10,631 nt of DNA from Planctomycetaceae bacterium (GCA_003503535.1 DOCI01000348.1:5682-16312), one strand, 5' to 3'; shown: positions 1-6,955, numbered from the stretch's first letter. A program made the numbers and translations. Notes: generated from the letters alone by a model not told the origin.

Positions 1-2
1 CA

Positions 3-158
3 CGACAACTGACCATCTCCCTGGGAGACCAGCAGGGCGATGTCCTGCTCGCTCGACAGGTCTCCACACGCCCAGCCAAGATCTTACAATTCTTCGACCA
101 ACTCACCCAGCGTTGTGCTGAGCACAACGAATCGTTCATCGCTGTCCTCGAAGTTTGA
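3..158 (+). pseudogene. IS110-family transposase, N-terminal fragment (copy A)
   Basis: The third frame is open from the window edge and reads RQLTISLGDQQGDVLLARQV, continuing to FIAVLEV before a double stop TGA-TGA at 156-161. This is the region just after the first catalytic Asp of the DEDD (RuvC-like) domain of IS110-family transposases; the other copies in the window supply the preceding start, MLFLGIDQH. The family protein is usually 300-400 residues, so this is a stub of about 60 codons whose first codons lie outside the window. Nothing resembling the right end of the other copies follows. The stub stops a few bases from the 3' end of the next, oppositely oriented gene, which points to a deletion joint near 156-162. 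Orientation is the same as in copies B, C and D. Confidence 0.75.
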
Positions 159-161
159 TGA

Positions 162-359
162 TCAAGGATTAGCGGAAATTAAATTCAGATTCTGGATCTG
201 CCGATCATACATGGCAATCTTCGTCGTTAATTCGTGTCTCTTTTTATCGATATCATCTACGACATCGGTACGTCCATGCTCATAACCGATTTGATAAACC
301 CATAAACTAAGATAGATCGCAGCAACTGCTCCGAGCACCAGAGAATTAATTCGTTTCAT
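162..359 (-). CDS. Small one-helix membrane protein of unknown function
   Basis: I chose the ATG at 359, giving 65 residues starting MKRINSLVLGAVAAIYLSLW; an upstream in-frame start at 407 would only add a poorly protein-like tail. Residues about 4-25 form one hydrophobic segment. The rest is polar and helical, with a stretch around DDIDKKRHELTTKIAMYDRQ that could form a short coiled coil outside or under the membrane. No family is recognised. The stop codon at 162-164 lies right at the edge of IS110 copy A, so the original C-terminus may have been cut and the present end created by the joint. It follows a truncated ECF sigma factor on the same strand. Whether it is expressed is unknown. Confidence 0.5.
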   Translation of the reverse strand: MKRINSLVLGAVAAIYLSLWVYQIGYEHGRTDVVDDIDKKRHELTTKIAMYDRQIQNLNLISANP

Positions 360-419
360 GACTATCGGATCTTTCAGTGGCAAAAAGTTCCAAAACAGAT
401 TTCCCAATTCAGTATGGTG

Positions 420-596
420 TCAATTCTCTTTCTCTTGAGTGTGAATGCATGGTGCCAAGTGCTCACTTGCCTGCAGCCCATGTTGTCGTGCCCAATGGAA
501 GATCAGGGGGGCGTAAAGTTCGACAAAGCGTGTCCAGGCGTCGCCAGACTCGGAAGATTTTAACCGCTGAAGAAGATTGACAGAGGTCGAATTCAC
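420..596 (-). pseudogene. ECF-type RNA polymerase sigma factor, truncated N-terminal fragment
   Basis: Starting at a GTG at 596, which sits 7 nt after an AGAGAGGA ribosome binding site, the frame reads VNSTSVNLLQRLKSSESGDA, then WTRFVELYAPLIFHWARQHG and LQASE. This matches the start of planctomycete ECF sigma factors (region 2.1, followed in intact proteins by an acidic stretch such as EADDLVQDVF). Here the similarity ends after LQASE, near 465, and the frame runs to a stop at 420 through unrelated residues. Regions 2.2-2.4 and region 4 are missing, so the product could not bind promoter DNA. I looked in the other two minus frames downstream and did not find the missing part, so a deletion is more likely than a frameshift. 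The upstream TTG at 626 is a less likely start. Confidence 0.65.
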
Positions 597-760
597 AAAT
601 TGTCCTCTCTGTTCATGCGATAACAATTGAGTGAGAGTTGATCATACTGGACTTGTACACCATTGGCTACACTGATGATGGAATTTTCGTGAGCCTCTGG
701 GGGATGACTGACCTGTCACAGCTTATTGTTCTGACGGAGCATTACAGCGATGATGTTCAA

Positions 761-1234
761 TTATGGAGAATCCGAAATCGTTTCTGAGAGATTTGGCATC
801 GGAATCCGGACAAGCTTCACGCCGTCCGGAACATTGTCCTGAAATTCGTGCCCACGACCGCAGATCAGAATCATAGTATGATCGTTGGATTTGAGGAGCT
901 GCTGAATCATGAACGATTCACGAGCTTCCCGGGCCACATGATCCACCTGGAATGTCCCGGTCAGCATAGGATTATCCGCGGCCAGGAGGTTTGCGTCTTC
1001 AGTCGATTCAACCGACCGCAGGAGCCCCGTCTTCAGCAGCACGCCGGGATTGCCAACGGTTAAAGCCAGCTCGGGGAACGAACGCATCACATCCCGTTCG
1101 GAATTATTGGGATTACTCTTCAATTGCTGCTCGCGGAGCTGCCAGTACATCTCGACAGCCTCTAAGTAATCGTTTTGCTCTTTGGGGGCAGCGATGATCT
1201 GGCGAATGTGAAGGGATTCGGGGTACGCCGTGCG
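761..1234 (-). pseudogene. C-terminal part of an unidentified planctomycete protein, N-terminus lost
   Basis: The frame is open from 1234 to the TAA at 761-763; the first ATG is at 1150 (129 residues), but protein-like sequence already begins upstream (AYPESLHIRQIIAAPKEQND, ending at YLEAVEMYWQ). This says the true N-terminus is missing rather than that the gene starts at 1150. The last third, with MILICGRGHEFQDNVPDGVK, has the pattern hydrophobic strand, G-x-GH, then a 'vP-x-gv' turn. That is reminiscent of the end of ChaN/Tiki-type (former DUF399) domains, but the resemblance is weak and I do not assign a function. Only a stop codon (TGA at 1237-1235) separates it from the small gene upstream, and both are in the same frame, so the joint near 1235 looks like a deletion. 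Confidence 0.5.
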
Positions 1235-1393
1235 TCATTTCTCCGGTCGGCTATTTTCCACCGCCGATTCGTAAACGGCCACAGCCGCCTTCGCCATCAT
1301 CTAAAACGTGTGGTGGCTTGGAAGCAGCGGCAACTTCTTGAGGCCCATCTTCACGATTTTCTCTTCGAGCTTTTCGACGGTCTTGGGTTCCAT
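1235..1393 (-). pseudogene. Small conserved-type planctomycete protein, interrupted by an amber stop
   Basis: From the ATG at 1393 the frame reads MEPKTVEKLEEKIVKMGLKK, then LPLLPSHHTF, a TAG at 1303-1301, and MMAKAAVAVYESAVENSRPE-K before a TGA at 1237-1235. Reading through the TAG gives one smooth protein of 52 residues: an amphipathic helix, an LPLLPS loop and a second Ala-rich helix. I recall similar small proteins in planctomycete genomes but know no function. A CAG-to-TAG change is the simplest cause. It lies 13 nt downstream of the two-helix membrane protein on the same strand, so the two were probably co-transcribed. Translation could restart at the ATG-ATG right after the TAG, giving a 21-residue peptide. 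Confidence 0.5.
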
Positions 1394-1406
1394 AGATCGG
1401 TACTTA

Positions 1407-1604
1407 CTACTTCCGAAGAGCGTTCACAATTAAGAAGCCTATGGCGACCAGACAGCCGACTCCGATGACTGAGTAGCCGATTCTCAAGGCCATGAACTGC
1501 CCCGGATTATTTGTCGGCTCAAACGTGGCCAAGTAGCCGAAGACGCAAAATGCCGCCACAGCGAAAAGCAGAAGTGAACCGATAATGGCGACAATGATCT
1601 TCAT
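1407..1604 (-). CDS. Small two-helix membrane protein of unknown function
   Basis: This 65-residue reading frame is intact. It has two clear membrane segments, residues about 2-26 (IIVAIIGSLLLFAVAAFCVF) and 41-62 (RIGYSVIGVGCLVAIGFLIV), joined by a short polar loop with FEPTNNPGQF, and a short basic end (ALRK). No domain is recognised; its size and layout resemble small inner-membrane proteins common in planctomycetes. It is the first gene of a probable short minus-strand unit with the interrupted small protein 13 nt downstream. Upstream lies the broken zinc-ribbon gene, whose stop is 21 nt before this start. No good ribosome binding site is visible, which is not rare in this phylum. Confidence 0.65.
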   Translation of the reverse strand: MKIIVAIIGSLLLFAVAAFCVFGYLATFEPTNNPGQFMALRIGYSVIGVGCLVAIGFLIVNALRK

Positions 1605-1625
1605 GAGGGGTAGTATTCGATCTGG

Positions 1626-1787
1626 CTATTTCTTTGGGAAGACATGCTCTTCCTCTTCCTGTTGATGACCGCAGGCCGAGCAACAATACACGACCTTTTA
1701 ATGGTCAAATTCGACTTTCGAGTCGCCATAAAGAAACTTTCGGCCGACTTCCCGAATTGCTCGCCGCTGATGGCACTTTTTACATCG
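1626..1787 (-). pseudogene. Small zinc-ribbon protein, start lost and one internal stop
   Basis: The minus frame beginning at 1787 reads RCKKCHQRRAIREVGRKFLY, then GDSKVEFDH, a TAA at 1700-1698, and KVVYCCSACGHQQEEEEHVF-PKK before TAG at 1628-1626. Two knuckles, C-K-K-C and C-S-A-C, about 35 residues apart make a zinc ribbon. The sequence stays protein-like on both sides of the TAA, so a single change (for example TAT or TAC to TAA) explains the interruption. The start codon is missing: the frame runs directly into the left end of IS110 copy B at 1790/1791. I could not find the lost first residues on the far side of that element. Function is unknown; such ribbons often bind nucleic acid or a protein partner. 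Confidence 0.55.
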
Positions 1788-1790
1788 AGT

Positions 1791-1974
1791 CCTTTGATAT
1801 CGATGAAAGAGTTGCTTTGGATGGGAATTGTGATTTTCCTATGACTGGGGAATCACACTCACTCTTTCTCATAGAAGGACCACCATGCTCTTTCTCGGTA
1901 TCGATCAACATACACGACAGCTGGCCATCACGGTGTCGGGGACTCGGACAGAAAATATCAGAATGTTGTGACAA
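1791..1974 (+). mobile_element. Internally deleted IS110-family derivative, 184 nt (copy B)
   Basis: The left end begins CCTTTGATATCGATGAAAGA and the right end finishes at about GAATGTTGTGACAA; both ends recur in copies C and D. The left end carries 94 nt of leader up to an ATG at 1885, and then MLFLGIDQHTRQLAIT, the first residues of an IS110 transposase including the first catalytic Asp (residue 7). At about 1930 the sequence jumps to the last 44 nt of the element. The two parts join in frame, so a 28-codon mini-frame runs 1885-1971 (stop TGA). The transposase is gone, so any movement would need a full-length relative elsewhere. The exact right boundary is uncertain by a few bases. The element interrupts or replaces the 5' end of the zinc-ribbon gene. 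Confidence 0.75.
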
Positions 1975-2143
1975 ACAGCTGAGTACCGTTTCAAAGCGGA
2001 AGAACATCTACACATCATTCCTGATACAGATTCCATCTAATAAATGCTGCTTGAAGTCGCTGAAATAAGGATCTATGATGAACCGAGAATGGAACTATCG
2101 ATTCCGTTTTCTTGCCCCCCCTTAATTTGAAGGATCTGACTCT
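1975..2143. other. Intergenic spacer after IS110 copy B
   Basis: This 169-nt stretch separates copy B from the cysteine-rich secreted protein. I see no convincing gene on either strand. A run of seven C residues lies at about 2116-2122 and a weak purine-rich GAAGGA motif at about 2129-2134, roughly 9 nt before the next start. The promoter of the downstream gene should lie here, but I see no hexamer pair good enough to mark. Confidence 0.4.
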
Positions 2144-2578
2144 ATGAAGAATCTACTCAGAGCTACAGGTATTTGTCTGTTATCACTGATGACATTGACC
2201 GTCTTCGCCGCCGAAGAGAAAAAGGTTGAGCCGCAATGCCCAGTATCTGGAAAGGCCATCTCCAAAGACTATGCGGTCTCCTACAAAGGAGCCGAAGTCT
2301 ATTTCTGTTGTCCGAAATGTCCGAAGGCATTTGAGAAGAACACAGAAAATTATTCAGTCAAAGCCAATCACCAACTCGTGCAAACCGAACAAGCGAAACA
2401 GGTCAAATGTCCGATTGCCGGACGTCCGGCCAAGGATGACAAATCGGTCACTGTCAATGGCGTAAAAGTTAATGTCTGCTGTGGCAACTGCCTCAAAGCG
2501 GCTACCGAATCCGATGATAAAATGGCGTTGCTATTCAGCAACAAAGCTTTTGAAAAAGGATTCAAAGTCACTGAGTAA
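2144..2578 (+). CDS. Secreted protein with two YHS/TRASH-like cysteine units
   Basis: The 144-residue protein starts with a typical signal peptide (hydrophobic residues about 9-22, likely cut near VFAA/EEK), so the mature part acts in the periplasm or outside. It has two related halves. The first, residues 32-63, reads CPVSGKAI... then YFCCPKCPKAF. The second, residues 89-119, reads CPIAGRPA... then VNVCCGNCLKA. Each has a leading CP-x-x-G and a later C-C-x-x-C, the layout of YHS/TRASH-type metal-binding domains. A role in binding a soft metal such as copper, or in metal sensing or storage, is inferred from the family. The reading frame is complete and carries its own terminator 35 nt downstream, so it is probably a single-gene unit. 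Confidence 0.85.
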   Translation: MKNLLRATGICLLSLMTLTVFAAEEKKVEPQCPVSGKAISKDYAVSYKGAEVYFCCPKCPKAFEKNTENYSVKANHQLVQTEQAKQVKCPIAGRPAKDDKSVTVNGVKVNVCCGNCLKAATESDDKMALLFSNKAFEKGFKVTE

Positions 2579-2613
2579 TTATCAGCTTTGCTGATTTCTC
2601 AGAGCACAGGATA

Positions 2614-2647
2614 GGACGCCCCGATTCAATTCTGGGTGTCCTTTTTT
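2614..2647 (+). terminator. Rho-independent terminator of the cysteine-rich protein gene
   Basis: GGACGCCC (2614-2621) pairs with GGGTGTCC (2634-2641) with one G-T wobble and a 12-nt loop, and six T residues follow at 2642-2647. The position 35 nt after the stop codon at 2578 fits a terminator for that gene. A smaller hairpin, ATCAG-CTTTG-CTGAT at 2581-2595, precedes it. Confidence 0.8.
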
Positions 2648-2675
2648 CATGCGATTTGTGAGAATCGAAGTATAG

Positions 2676-2720
2676 GTTTCCAACTGGAGTTAATGATTTT
2701 TATCCATGAATGGAAACTCC
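2676..2720 (+). promoter_or_regulatory. Two mutually exclusive stems upstream of the DUF1549 operon
   Basis: GTTTCCA (2676-2682) is a perfect inverted match to TGGAAAC (2711-2717), and GGAGTT (2686-2691) to AACTCC (2715-2720). The two right arms overlap, so only one stem can form fully at a time. The site lies about 80-125 nt before the GTG start of the DUF1549 gene. It may be an operator or a leader RNA switch, or chance; a possible -10 box TATAGT lies at 2746-2751 with only a weak -35 (ATGACA, 2725-2730, 15-nt spacing). Confidence 0.25.
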
Positions 2721-2801
2721 GCCTATGACACTCGTTGATTGATCTTATAGTATTGGAACGAATATATCCATTCACAAAATCTGTCCAGAAAGTGGAAGTC
2801 C

Positions 2802-4388
2802 GTGCGTTACCTGCAGTTGTTTCTATTATCTGCTCTGATGTTCTCACCTGCTGGAGCAGCGGAGAAGGATCGGGCTACAACTCAAATCAATTCGTTTCTG
2901 GAATCTCACTGGACGGAATTGAAAATCAGCCCTGCAGAGCCAGCTTCAGAAAGCGATTATATCCGTCGCATTTATCTCGACCTTGTCGGACGGATTCCCA
3001 CTCGACTGGAGCGAAAAAACTATCTAGCCGATCAGCGTACCGATAAGCAAGAACACCTGGTCGATCAGTTGCTAAACAGTGAAGATCATATTCAGCACCT
3101 GACTGACATTTTCGATACCCTTTTGATGGGGCGGGGTAGTAATCACGATTATCGAGAACGCCAGAATCATCAGTGGCGGACCTGGCTGGAAGGTGAATTC
3201 CGCGAGAACCGTCCCTGGAATGAAATTGTAGCCAAAATTCTGATGGCTCGGCCCAAATCGCAGGACGAGCGGGGGCTGGTCTGGTTTCTTTATGAACGCA
3301 AAGACAATGCTCAACAGATAGCTGAAGCGATCGCACCAGCTTTTTTCGGCATTCGCATCGATTGTGCTCAATGTCACGATCACTTCATTGCCACCGAAAT
3401 CGAGCAGGCACATTACTGGGGGCTGGTGGCGTTTTTCAATCGCAGTAAAAACACGAATACTCCTAATGGGCCGCGTGTCAGTGAATCAGCCATTGGAGGA
3501 TATACAGAGTTTGCTAATCTTGAAGGCGGCAGCACTCCCAACTTTCTAACATTTTTTCAGTCCACCACAGTTGACGAGGCCCGTCCAGAGAAAGATCAGA
3601 AACAGGAAGACATGGCCGAGTTGTACCGGAATCCGGTTCAGCCGGGTAGTCCGCGTGTGCCACAGTTTTCCCGTCGAGAGAAATTCGTTGAGGAAATCGT
3701 TAAGCAGCATCCGCTCATCGCCCGTGCTTTCGTAAATCGCATCTGGGCCATGCTGTTGGGGCGTGGAATTGTGCATCCTTTTGATGAAATGGACAGCGTC
3801 CATCCCCCTTCACATCCGGAATTACTCGACTGGCTGGCAGAAGATTTTCGTCAGTCCGGATACAATATTCGTCGTCTCACCCGTAATATTGTCCTCTGCC
3901 GAGCCTATCAACTCGATTCGCGTCAGCCGTCCGGCATCGATGATCCGGCAACCTTTGCTTGGTATCTGGAACGGCCCCTCACTGCCGAGCAACTCGCACG
4001 TTCAATGCAACTGGCAGTTCAGGGAAGTTTCCGGAACGATCATCCTTTGTTCGAGCAGTTACGCAAACCGCTCCCTGAAGTTTTACCCGAGACCATATCA
4101 ACAGGGATTGCAGAAGCACTCTTCTACTCTAACAACCCGGCAGTGAATGAGTTTCTCAAAAATAGCAGCGGACCGGAATCCCTGATCAGCCAGGTTATGA
4201 AGCTGGATTCATCAATCGACCAGGTGAATCTGCTGTGTGAAACCGTTTACGGACGCTCCGCTGGGCAGGATGAGATGGAACAGGTTGCTGCTTATCTGAA
4301 GTCAACGCCCTCGGACTCGGTACGCCAGCGTTGGGAACAGATACTCTGGGCCTTACTGACTAATGCCGAATTCCACTTTAATCATTGA
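2802..4388 (+). CDS. Secreted DUF1549/DUF1553 domain protein
   Basis: The protein has 528 residues. It begins at a GTG with GGAAG 3 nt upstream and has a signal peptide (MRYLQLFLLSALMFSPAGAA, likely cut before EKD). The N-terminal half, about residues 28-215, is DUF1549: YIRRIYLDLVGRIPT (residues 53-67), LVDQLL, and a single C-A-Q-C-H-D-H motif at residues 188-194, the CxxCH found in this domain. The C-terminal half, about 290-525, is DUF1553: HPLIARAFVNRIWAMLLGRG (303-322), then PSHPELLDWLA. The separate cytochrome-like domain that heads many larger relatives is absent, so this is the compact form. Pairing with a DUF1501 gene 9 nt downstream is a hallmark of planctomycetes; the pair is thought to act at the cell envelope, possibly in polymer degradation, but no reaction is proven. 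Confidence 0.92.
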   Translation: MRYLQLFLLSALMFSPAGAAEKDRATTQINSFLESHWTELKISPAEPASESDYIRRIYLDLVGRIPTRLERKNYLADQRTDKQEHLVDQLLNSEDHIQHLTDIFDTLLMGRGSNHDYRERQNHQWRTWLEGEFRENRPWNEIVAKILMARPKSQDERGLVWFLYERKDNAQQIAEAIAPAFFGIRIDCAQCHDHFIATEIEQAHYWGLVAFFNRSKNTNTPNGPRVSESAIGGYTEFANLEGGSTPNFLTFFQSTTVDEARPEKDQKQEDMAELYRNPVQPGSPRVPQFSRREKFVEEIVKQHPLIARAFVNRIWAMLLGRGIVHPFDEMDSVHPPSHPELLDWLAEDFRQSGYNIRRLTRNIVLCRAYQLDSRQPSGIDDPATFAWYLERPLTAEQLARSMQLAVQGSFRNDHPLFEQLRKPLPEVLPETISTGIAEALFYSNNPAVNEFLKNSSGPESLISQVMKLDSSIDQVNLLCETVYGRSAGQDEMEQVAAYLKSTPSDSVRQRWEQILWALLTNAEFHFNH

Positions 4389-4397
4389 AGTCTTTCT

Positions 4398-5732
4398 ATG
4401 AATGATTCTTTTCCACCAATTAGCAATTCGCAGTGCGGCAGTCCCGAGCACACCGTGCATCGTCGTCTGTTTCTGCAGGGTTCCATGGCGGCTAGTCTGG
4501 CGTCCGTTGCCAGTTTCTCCGGACTGTTTTCCATTCCTACATACGCAGAACAGGTTCAGAAACGCAGCAAAAAAGTGATTCTGCTATGGCTGTGCGGAGC
4601 ACCCAGTCAATTTGAAACGTGGGACCCCAAACCGGGCACTTCCATGGGAGGACCATTCGGTGCCATCCAAACTGTTCTGCCCGGTATTCAGATTAGTAGC
4701 CTGATGCCCAAATGTGCCACAATCCTCAATAAGTTCACCATCATCCGCTCGATGCAAACCGAACCAAGCGAGCATTTTCAAGGTATTGATGTAATGACAC
4801 GGGGAGAGAAGCCCCGACCTCCGTTCATGCGTCCCATCCTTGGTTCAGTTGTGGCTGAACAACTGGGACACCTCGACAGTCCAGTACCTCAATTCGTTTT
4901 GCTTGATCCCTGTCCGGAAGGAAATGAATTCAAGGCCTTCAAGGCGGGTAACTGGGCTGGTTGGCTCGGAGCCGAATATGGCCCCGTGCGAGCCGGGGGA
5001 GAGTATTCGATCCCTGACTTGGCCCGGCCGGAAAATCTGACCGAAACCGACTTCTCAGATCGGGAAGCACTTCGGCAGTTTTTCAGCCGTAAGTTCGAGA
5101 ACGATCGCAACAGTGCTGCCGCCGCAGCCTACAATGCGGCTTTTAATCGGGTTCAGGGTTTGATGAGTTGTGCCCCACTGTTTGACCTCGAACAGTTACC
5201 GGCAGCGGATCGAGAGCGTTACGGCCGCGGTGCATTTGCCCAGCATGCTCTGCAGGCACGTCATTTGATTGAAAATGGGTCTACATTCGTCATGGTCGCT
5301 AACGGCATGCCTTGGGACAATCATGTATTTCAACACGAAATGCACCAGATGCTGGTTCCCGAGCTGGATAATGTTCTCTTTCAACTTGTAACTGATCTCG
5401 AAGAACGTAGTTTACTGGACGATACAATGGTCATTGCGATGGGCGAGTTTGGTCGAACGCCCTGGATTAACGATGCCCGCGGACGAGACCATTATCCCAA
5501 AGCGTGGAGTATGGCTATAGCGGGTGGTGGGGTTCAGCCCGGCATCATATATGGTGCGACCGACCCGCTAGGTGTGGAGGTTGTGGAAAACCATGTCGAT
5601 AACCGCAAGCTTTTTGCAACCATTTTCTCCGCTTTGGGAATCGAACCCGGACAATCTTTCAACCTGCCCAATCTGCCAACATTTCATCGAGTAGAGGGAG
5701 ATGTTCAAGCGATTCCCGAACTTGTCATCTGA
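4398..5732 (+). CDS. Tat-exported DUF1501 domain protein
   Basis: The 444-residue protein starts 9 nt after the DUF1549 stop, so the two are surely co-transcribed. A twin-arginine motif, HRRLFLQGS (residues 21-29), precedes a hydrophobic stretch ending near IPTYA, so it is exported folded by the Tat system. DUF1501 belongs to the alkaline phosphatase/sulfatase-like superfamily. Visible signatures are KKVILLWLCGAPSQFETWDP (58-77), WDNH (306-309), GEFGRTP (349-355), GRDHYP (362-367) and the end VDNRKLFATIFSALGIEP. No Cys or Ser formylglycine motif is present, as usual for DUF1501. Its reaction is unknown; folded export suggests a bound cofactor or metal. Length and ends look complete. Confidence 0.92.
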   Translation: MNDSFPPISNSQCGSPEHTVHRRLFLQGSMAASLASVASFSGLFSIPTYAEQVQKRSKKVILLWLCGAPSQFETWDPKPGTSMGGPFGAIQTVLPGIQISSLMPKCATILNKFTIIRSMQTEPSEHFQGIDVMTRGEKPRPPFMRPILGSVVAEQLGHLDSPVPQFVLLDPCPEGNEFKAFKAGNWAGWLGAEYGPVRAGGEYSIPDLARPENLTETDFSDREALRQFFSRKFENDRNSAAAAAYNAAFNRVQGLMSCAPLFDLEQLPAADRERYGRGAFAQHALQARHLIENGSTFVMVANGMPWDNHVFQHEMHQMLVPELDNVLFQLVTDLEERSLLDDTMVIAMGEFGRTPWINDARGRDHYPKAWSMAIAGGGVQPGIIYGATDPLGVEVVENHVDNRKLFATIFSALGIEPGQSFNLPNLPTFHRVEGDVQAIPELVI

Positions 5733-5769
5733 TCTCCTGCACCCCGTTAAGTCATTGAAAATAGTGGTT

Positions 5770-6849
5770 ATGGAATCTGTTTCATTCAAACTCACCTCCC
5801 ATTTTAAACTTCCAACCGGTCTGCTAGGTGGAGCGTTGTCTCTGGATGGAGATCTGTTGATCGCCGCATGCATGGATGGTATCTATCAGGCAGACTTGAA
5901 AACAAAGGAGTTCGAAAAGCTGGGAGAACATGGCAGCTATGTCAGTTCCGCTGCCTGGCTACACTCTCGTGGTACCTTCCTCACCGCCGGATATGATGGC
6001 GTATTGAAATGGTTTGATGACGAATCGCGGCAGGTTCGTCTGGAGCGAAAGTTGCATGATTTCTGGTCTTGGGATATGGCTGTATCCCAAGACCAGTCGC
6101 TGATTGCATCGGTGACCGGACAATACCTTAGTGGGGGCTATAAGTACGAACCTTTAACCGAAAGCGAACCTTCTGTGTTGCTCATTTCGGCCGAAACAGG
6201 AGAGGTCATCCATCGTTTCGAACATGTTCCCTCTGTTCAGGCAGTCGCTTTCAGTGCCGATAGTCAATTTTTGGCAGCCGGAAATTTGATGGGAGAAGTT
6301 CGCATCTGGAACTGCCGGTCTGGCGAACTGGTGTCCAAATGGACTACCCCAGACTTCACAAGTTGGGGCATTATCAAGAGCCACTGTTACCTCGGAGGGA
6401 TTTTCTCCCTCTGCTTTACTCCGGAAGGCAATGAAGTTCTGCTGACTGGGATGGGCCCAATGCGAGATCCGATGGCCGGTAACGGAAGACAACTTTGGCA
6501 ACGTTGGGATTGGCAGCAGTCCCCTCCAGTTAAGCGTGATGAAACTCATAAGAACGAATCCGGGGAAGGTCTGATGGAAACGATCGCATTCCATCCGTCT
6601 GGCAAATTTTTTGTGATGGGCGGTCGGCTCCGTGGCGGCGATTTGAATGTTGCTGCATTCGATGAAGAAACCGGCAATCGAATTGCCAGTTTGAAAACCG
6701 GATACCGCGTGACCGAAGTCCTCTTCCCCGGCGATGGCAACAAAATGATCCTTGTCGGGATGCAGGGCCAACCCGGCCCCGACAAAAATGGTCAGGTAGG
6801 TAAGTTTGGCAGAATCGAATCTTACGAAATTTCAGGACTCTCGAATTAG
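5770..6849 (+). CDS. WD40-repeat protein, third gene of the DUF1549 operon
   Basis: From the ATG at 5770 the protein has 359 residues. Degenerate WD40 units can be seen: VSSAAWLHSRGTFLTAGYDG (58-77), then VLKWFD; VQAVAFSADSQFLAAGNLMG (156-175), then EVRIWN; IFSLCFTPEGNEVLLTG (211-227); and METIAFHPSGKFFVMGG (269-285). They predict a beta-propeller that serves as a binding platform. No signal peptide is seen, unlike its two partners. An alternative ATG at 5701 would overlap the DUF1501 gene by 32 nt and add 23 residues without propeller character; 5770 leaves a 37-nt gap and fits the domain better. WD40 genes commonly follow DUF1549/DUF1501 pairs in planctomycetes, so a shared process is inferred. 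Confidence 0.85.
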   Translation: MESVSFKLTSHFKLPTGLLGGALSLDGDLLIAACMDGIYQADLKTKEFEKLGEHGSYVSSAAWLHSRGTFLTAGYDGVLKWFDDESRQVRLERKLHDFWSWDMAVSQDQSLIASVTGQYLSGGYKYEPLTESEPSVLLISAETGEVIHRFEHVPSVQAVAFSADSQFLAAGNLMGEVRIWNCRSGELVSKWTTPDFTSWGIIKSHCYLGGIFSLCFTPEGNEVLLTGMGPMRDPMAGNGRQLWQRWDWQQSPPVKRDETHKNESGEGLMETIAFHPSGKFFVMGGRLRGGDLNVAAFDEETGNRIASLKTGYRVTEVLFPGDGNKMILVGMQGQPGPDKNGQVGKFGRIESYEISGLSN

Positions 6850-6858
6850 ACAATTCGA
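6841..6858 (+). other. Perfect hairpin overlapping the end of the WD40 gene
   Basis: TCGAATT (6841-6847) and AATTCGA (6852-6858) form a perfect 7-bp stem with loop AGAC; the TAG stop codon (6847-6849) lies inside it. No T tract follows, so it is not a standard intrinsic terminator, but it could mark the transcript end or protect the 3' end of the operon mRNA. Confidence 0.35.
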
Positions 6859-6955
6859 AATGTAATGTAACTTAGTATGAGCTTATTAGTCCTGGAATGC
6901 GGTGTTTGCTCAGACAGAACGCGGAACGTTATTTTTGGAACTGATTATTTGACAT

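Noticed and set aside
1298..1703. Stop-codon recoding (TAG and TAA each read as an amino acid)
   Set aside because: Two different stop codons are involved, both in genes that are also damaged otherwise, and intact genes here end normally in TAA, TAG or TGA. Point mutations are simpler.
1634..2068. A 144-codon plus frame crossing the zinc-ribbon remnant and IS copy B
   Set aside because: It runs through the antisense of one feature and the leader, deletion junction and right end of another, so it cannot be a real gene.
3363..3377. CxxCH in the DUF1549 protein as evidence for a true c-type cytochrome
   Set aside because: A CxxCH at this place is normal for the DUF1549 domain, and there is only one, without a cytochrome fold around it. 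Heme binding is not supported.
6154..6771. A 205-codon minus-strand open frame opposite the WD40 gene
   Set aside because: It is a shadow: the plus-strand frame has clear propeller motifs and the minus product has no protein-like pattern.
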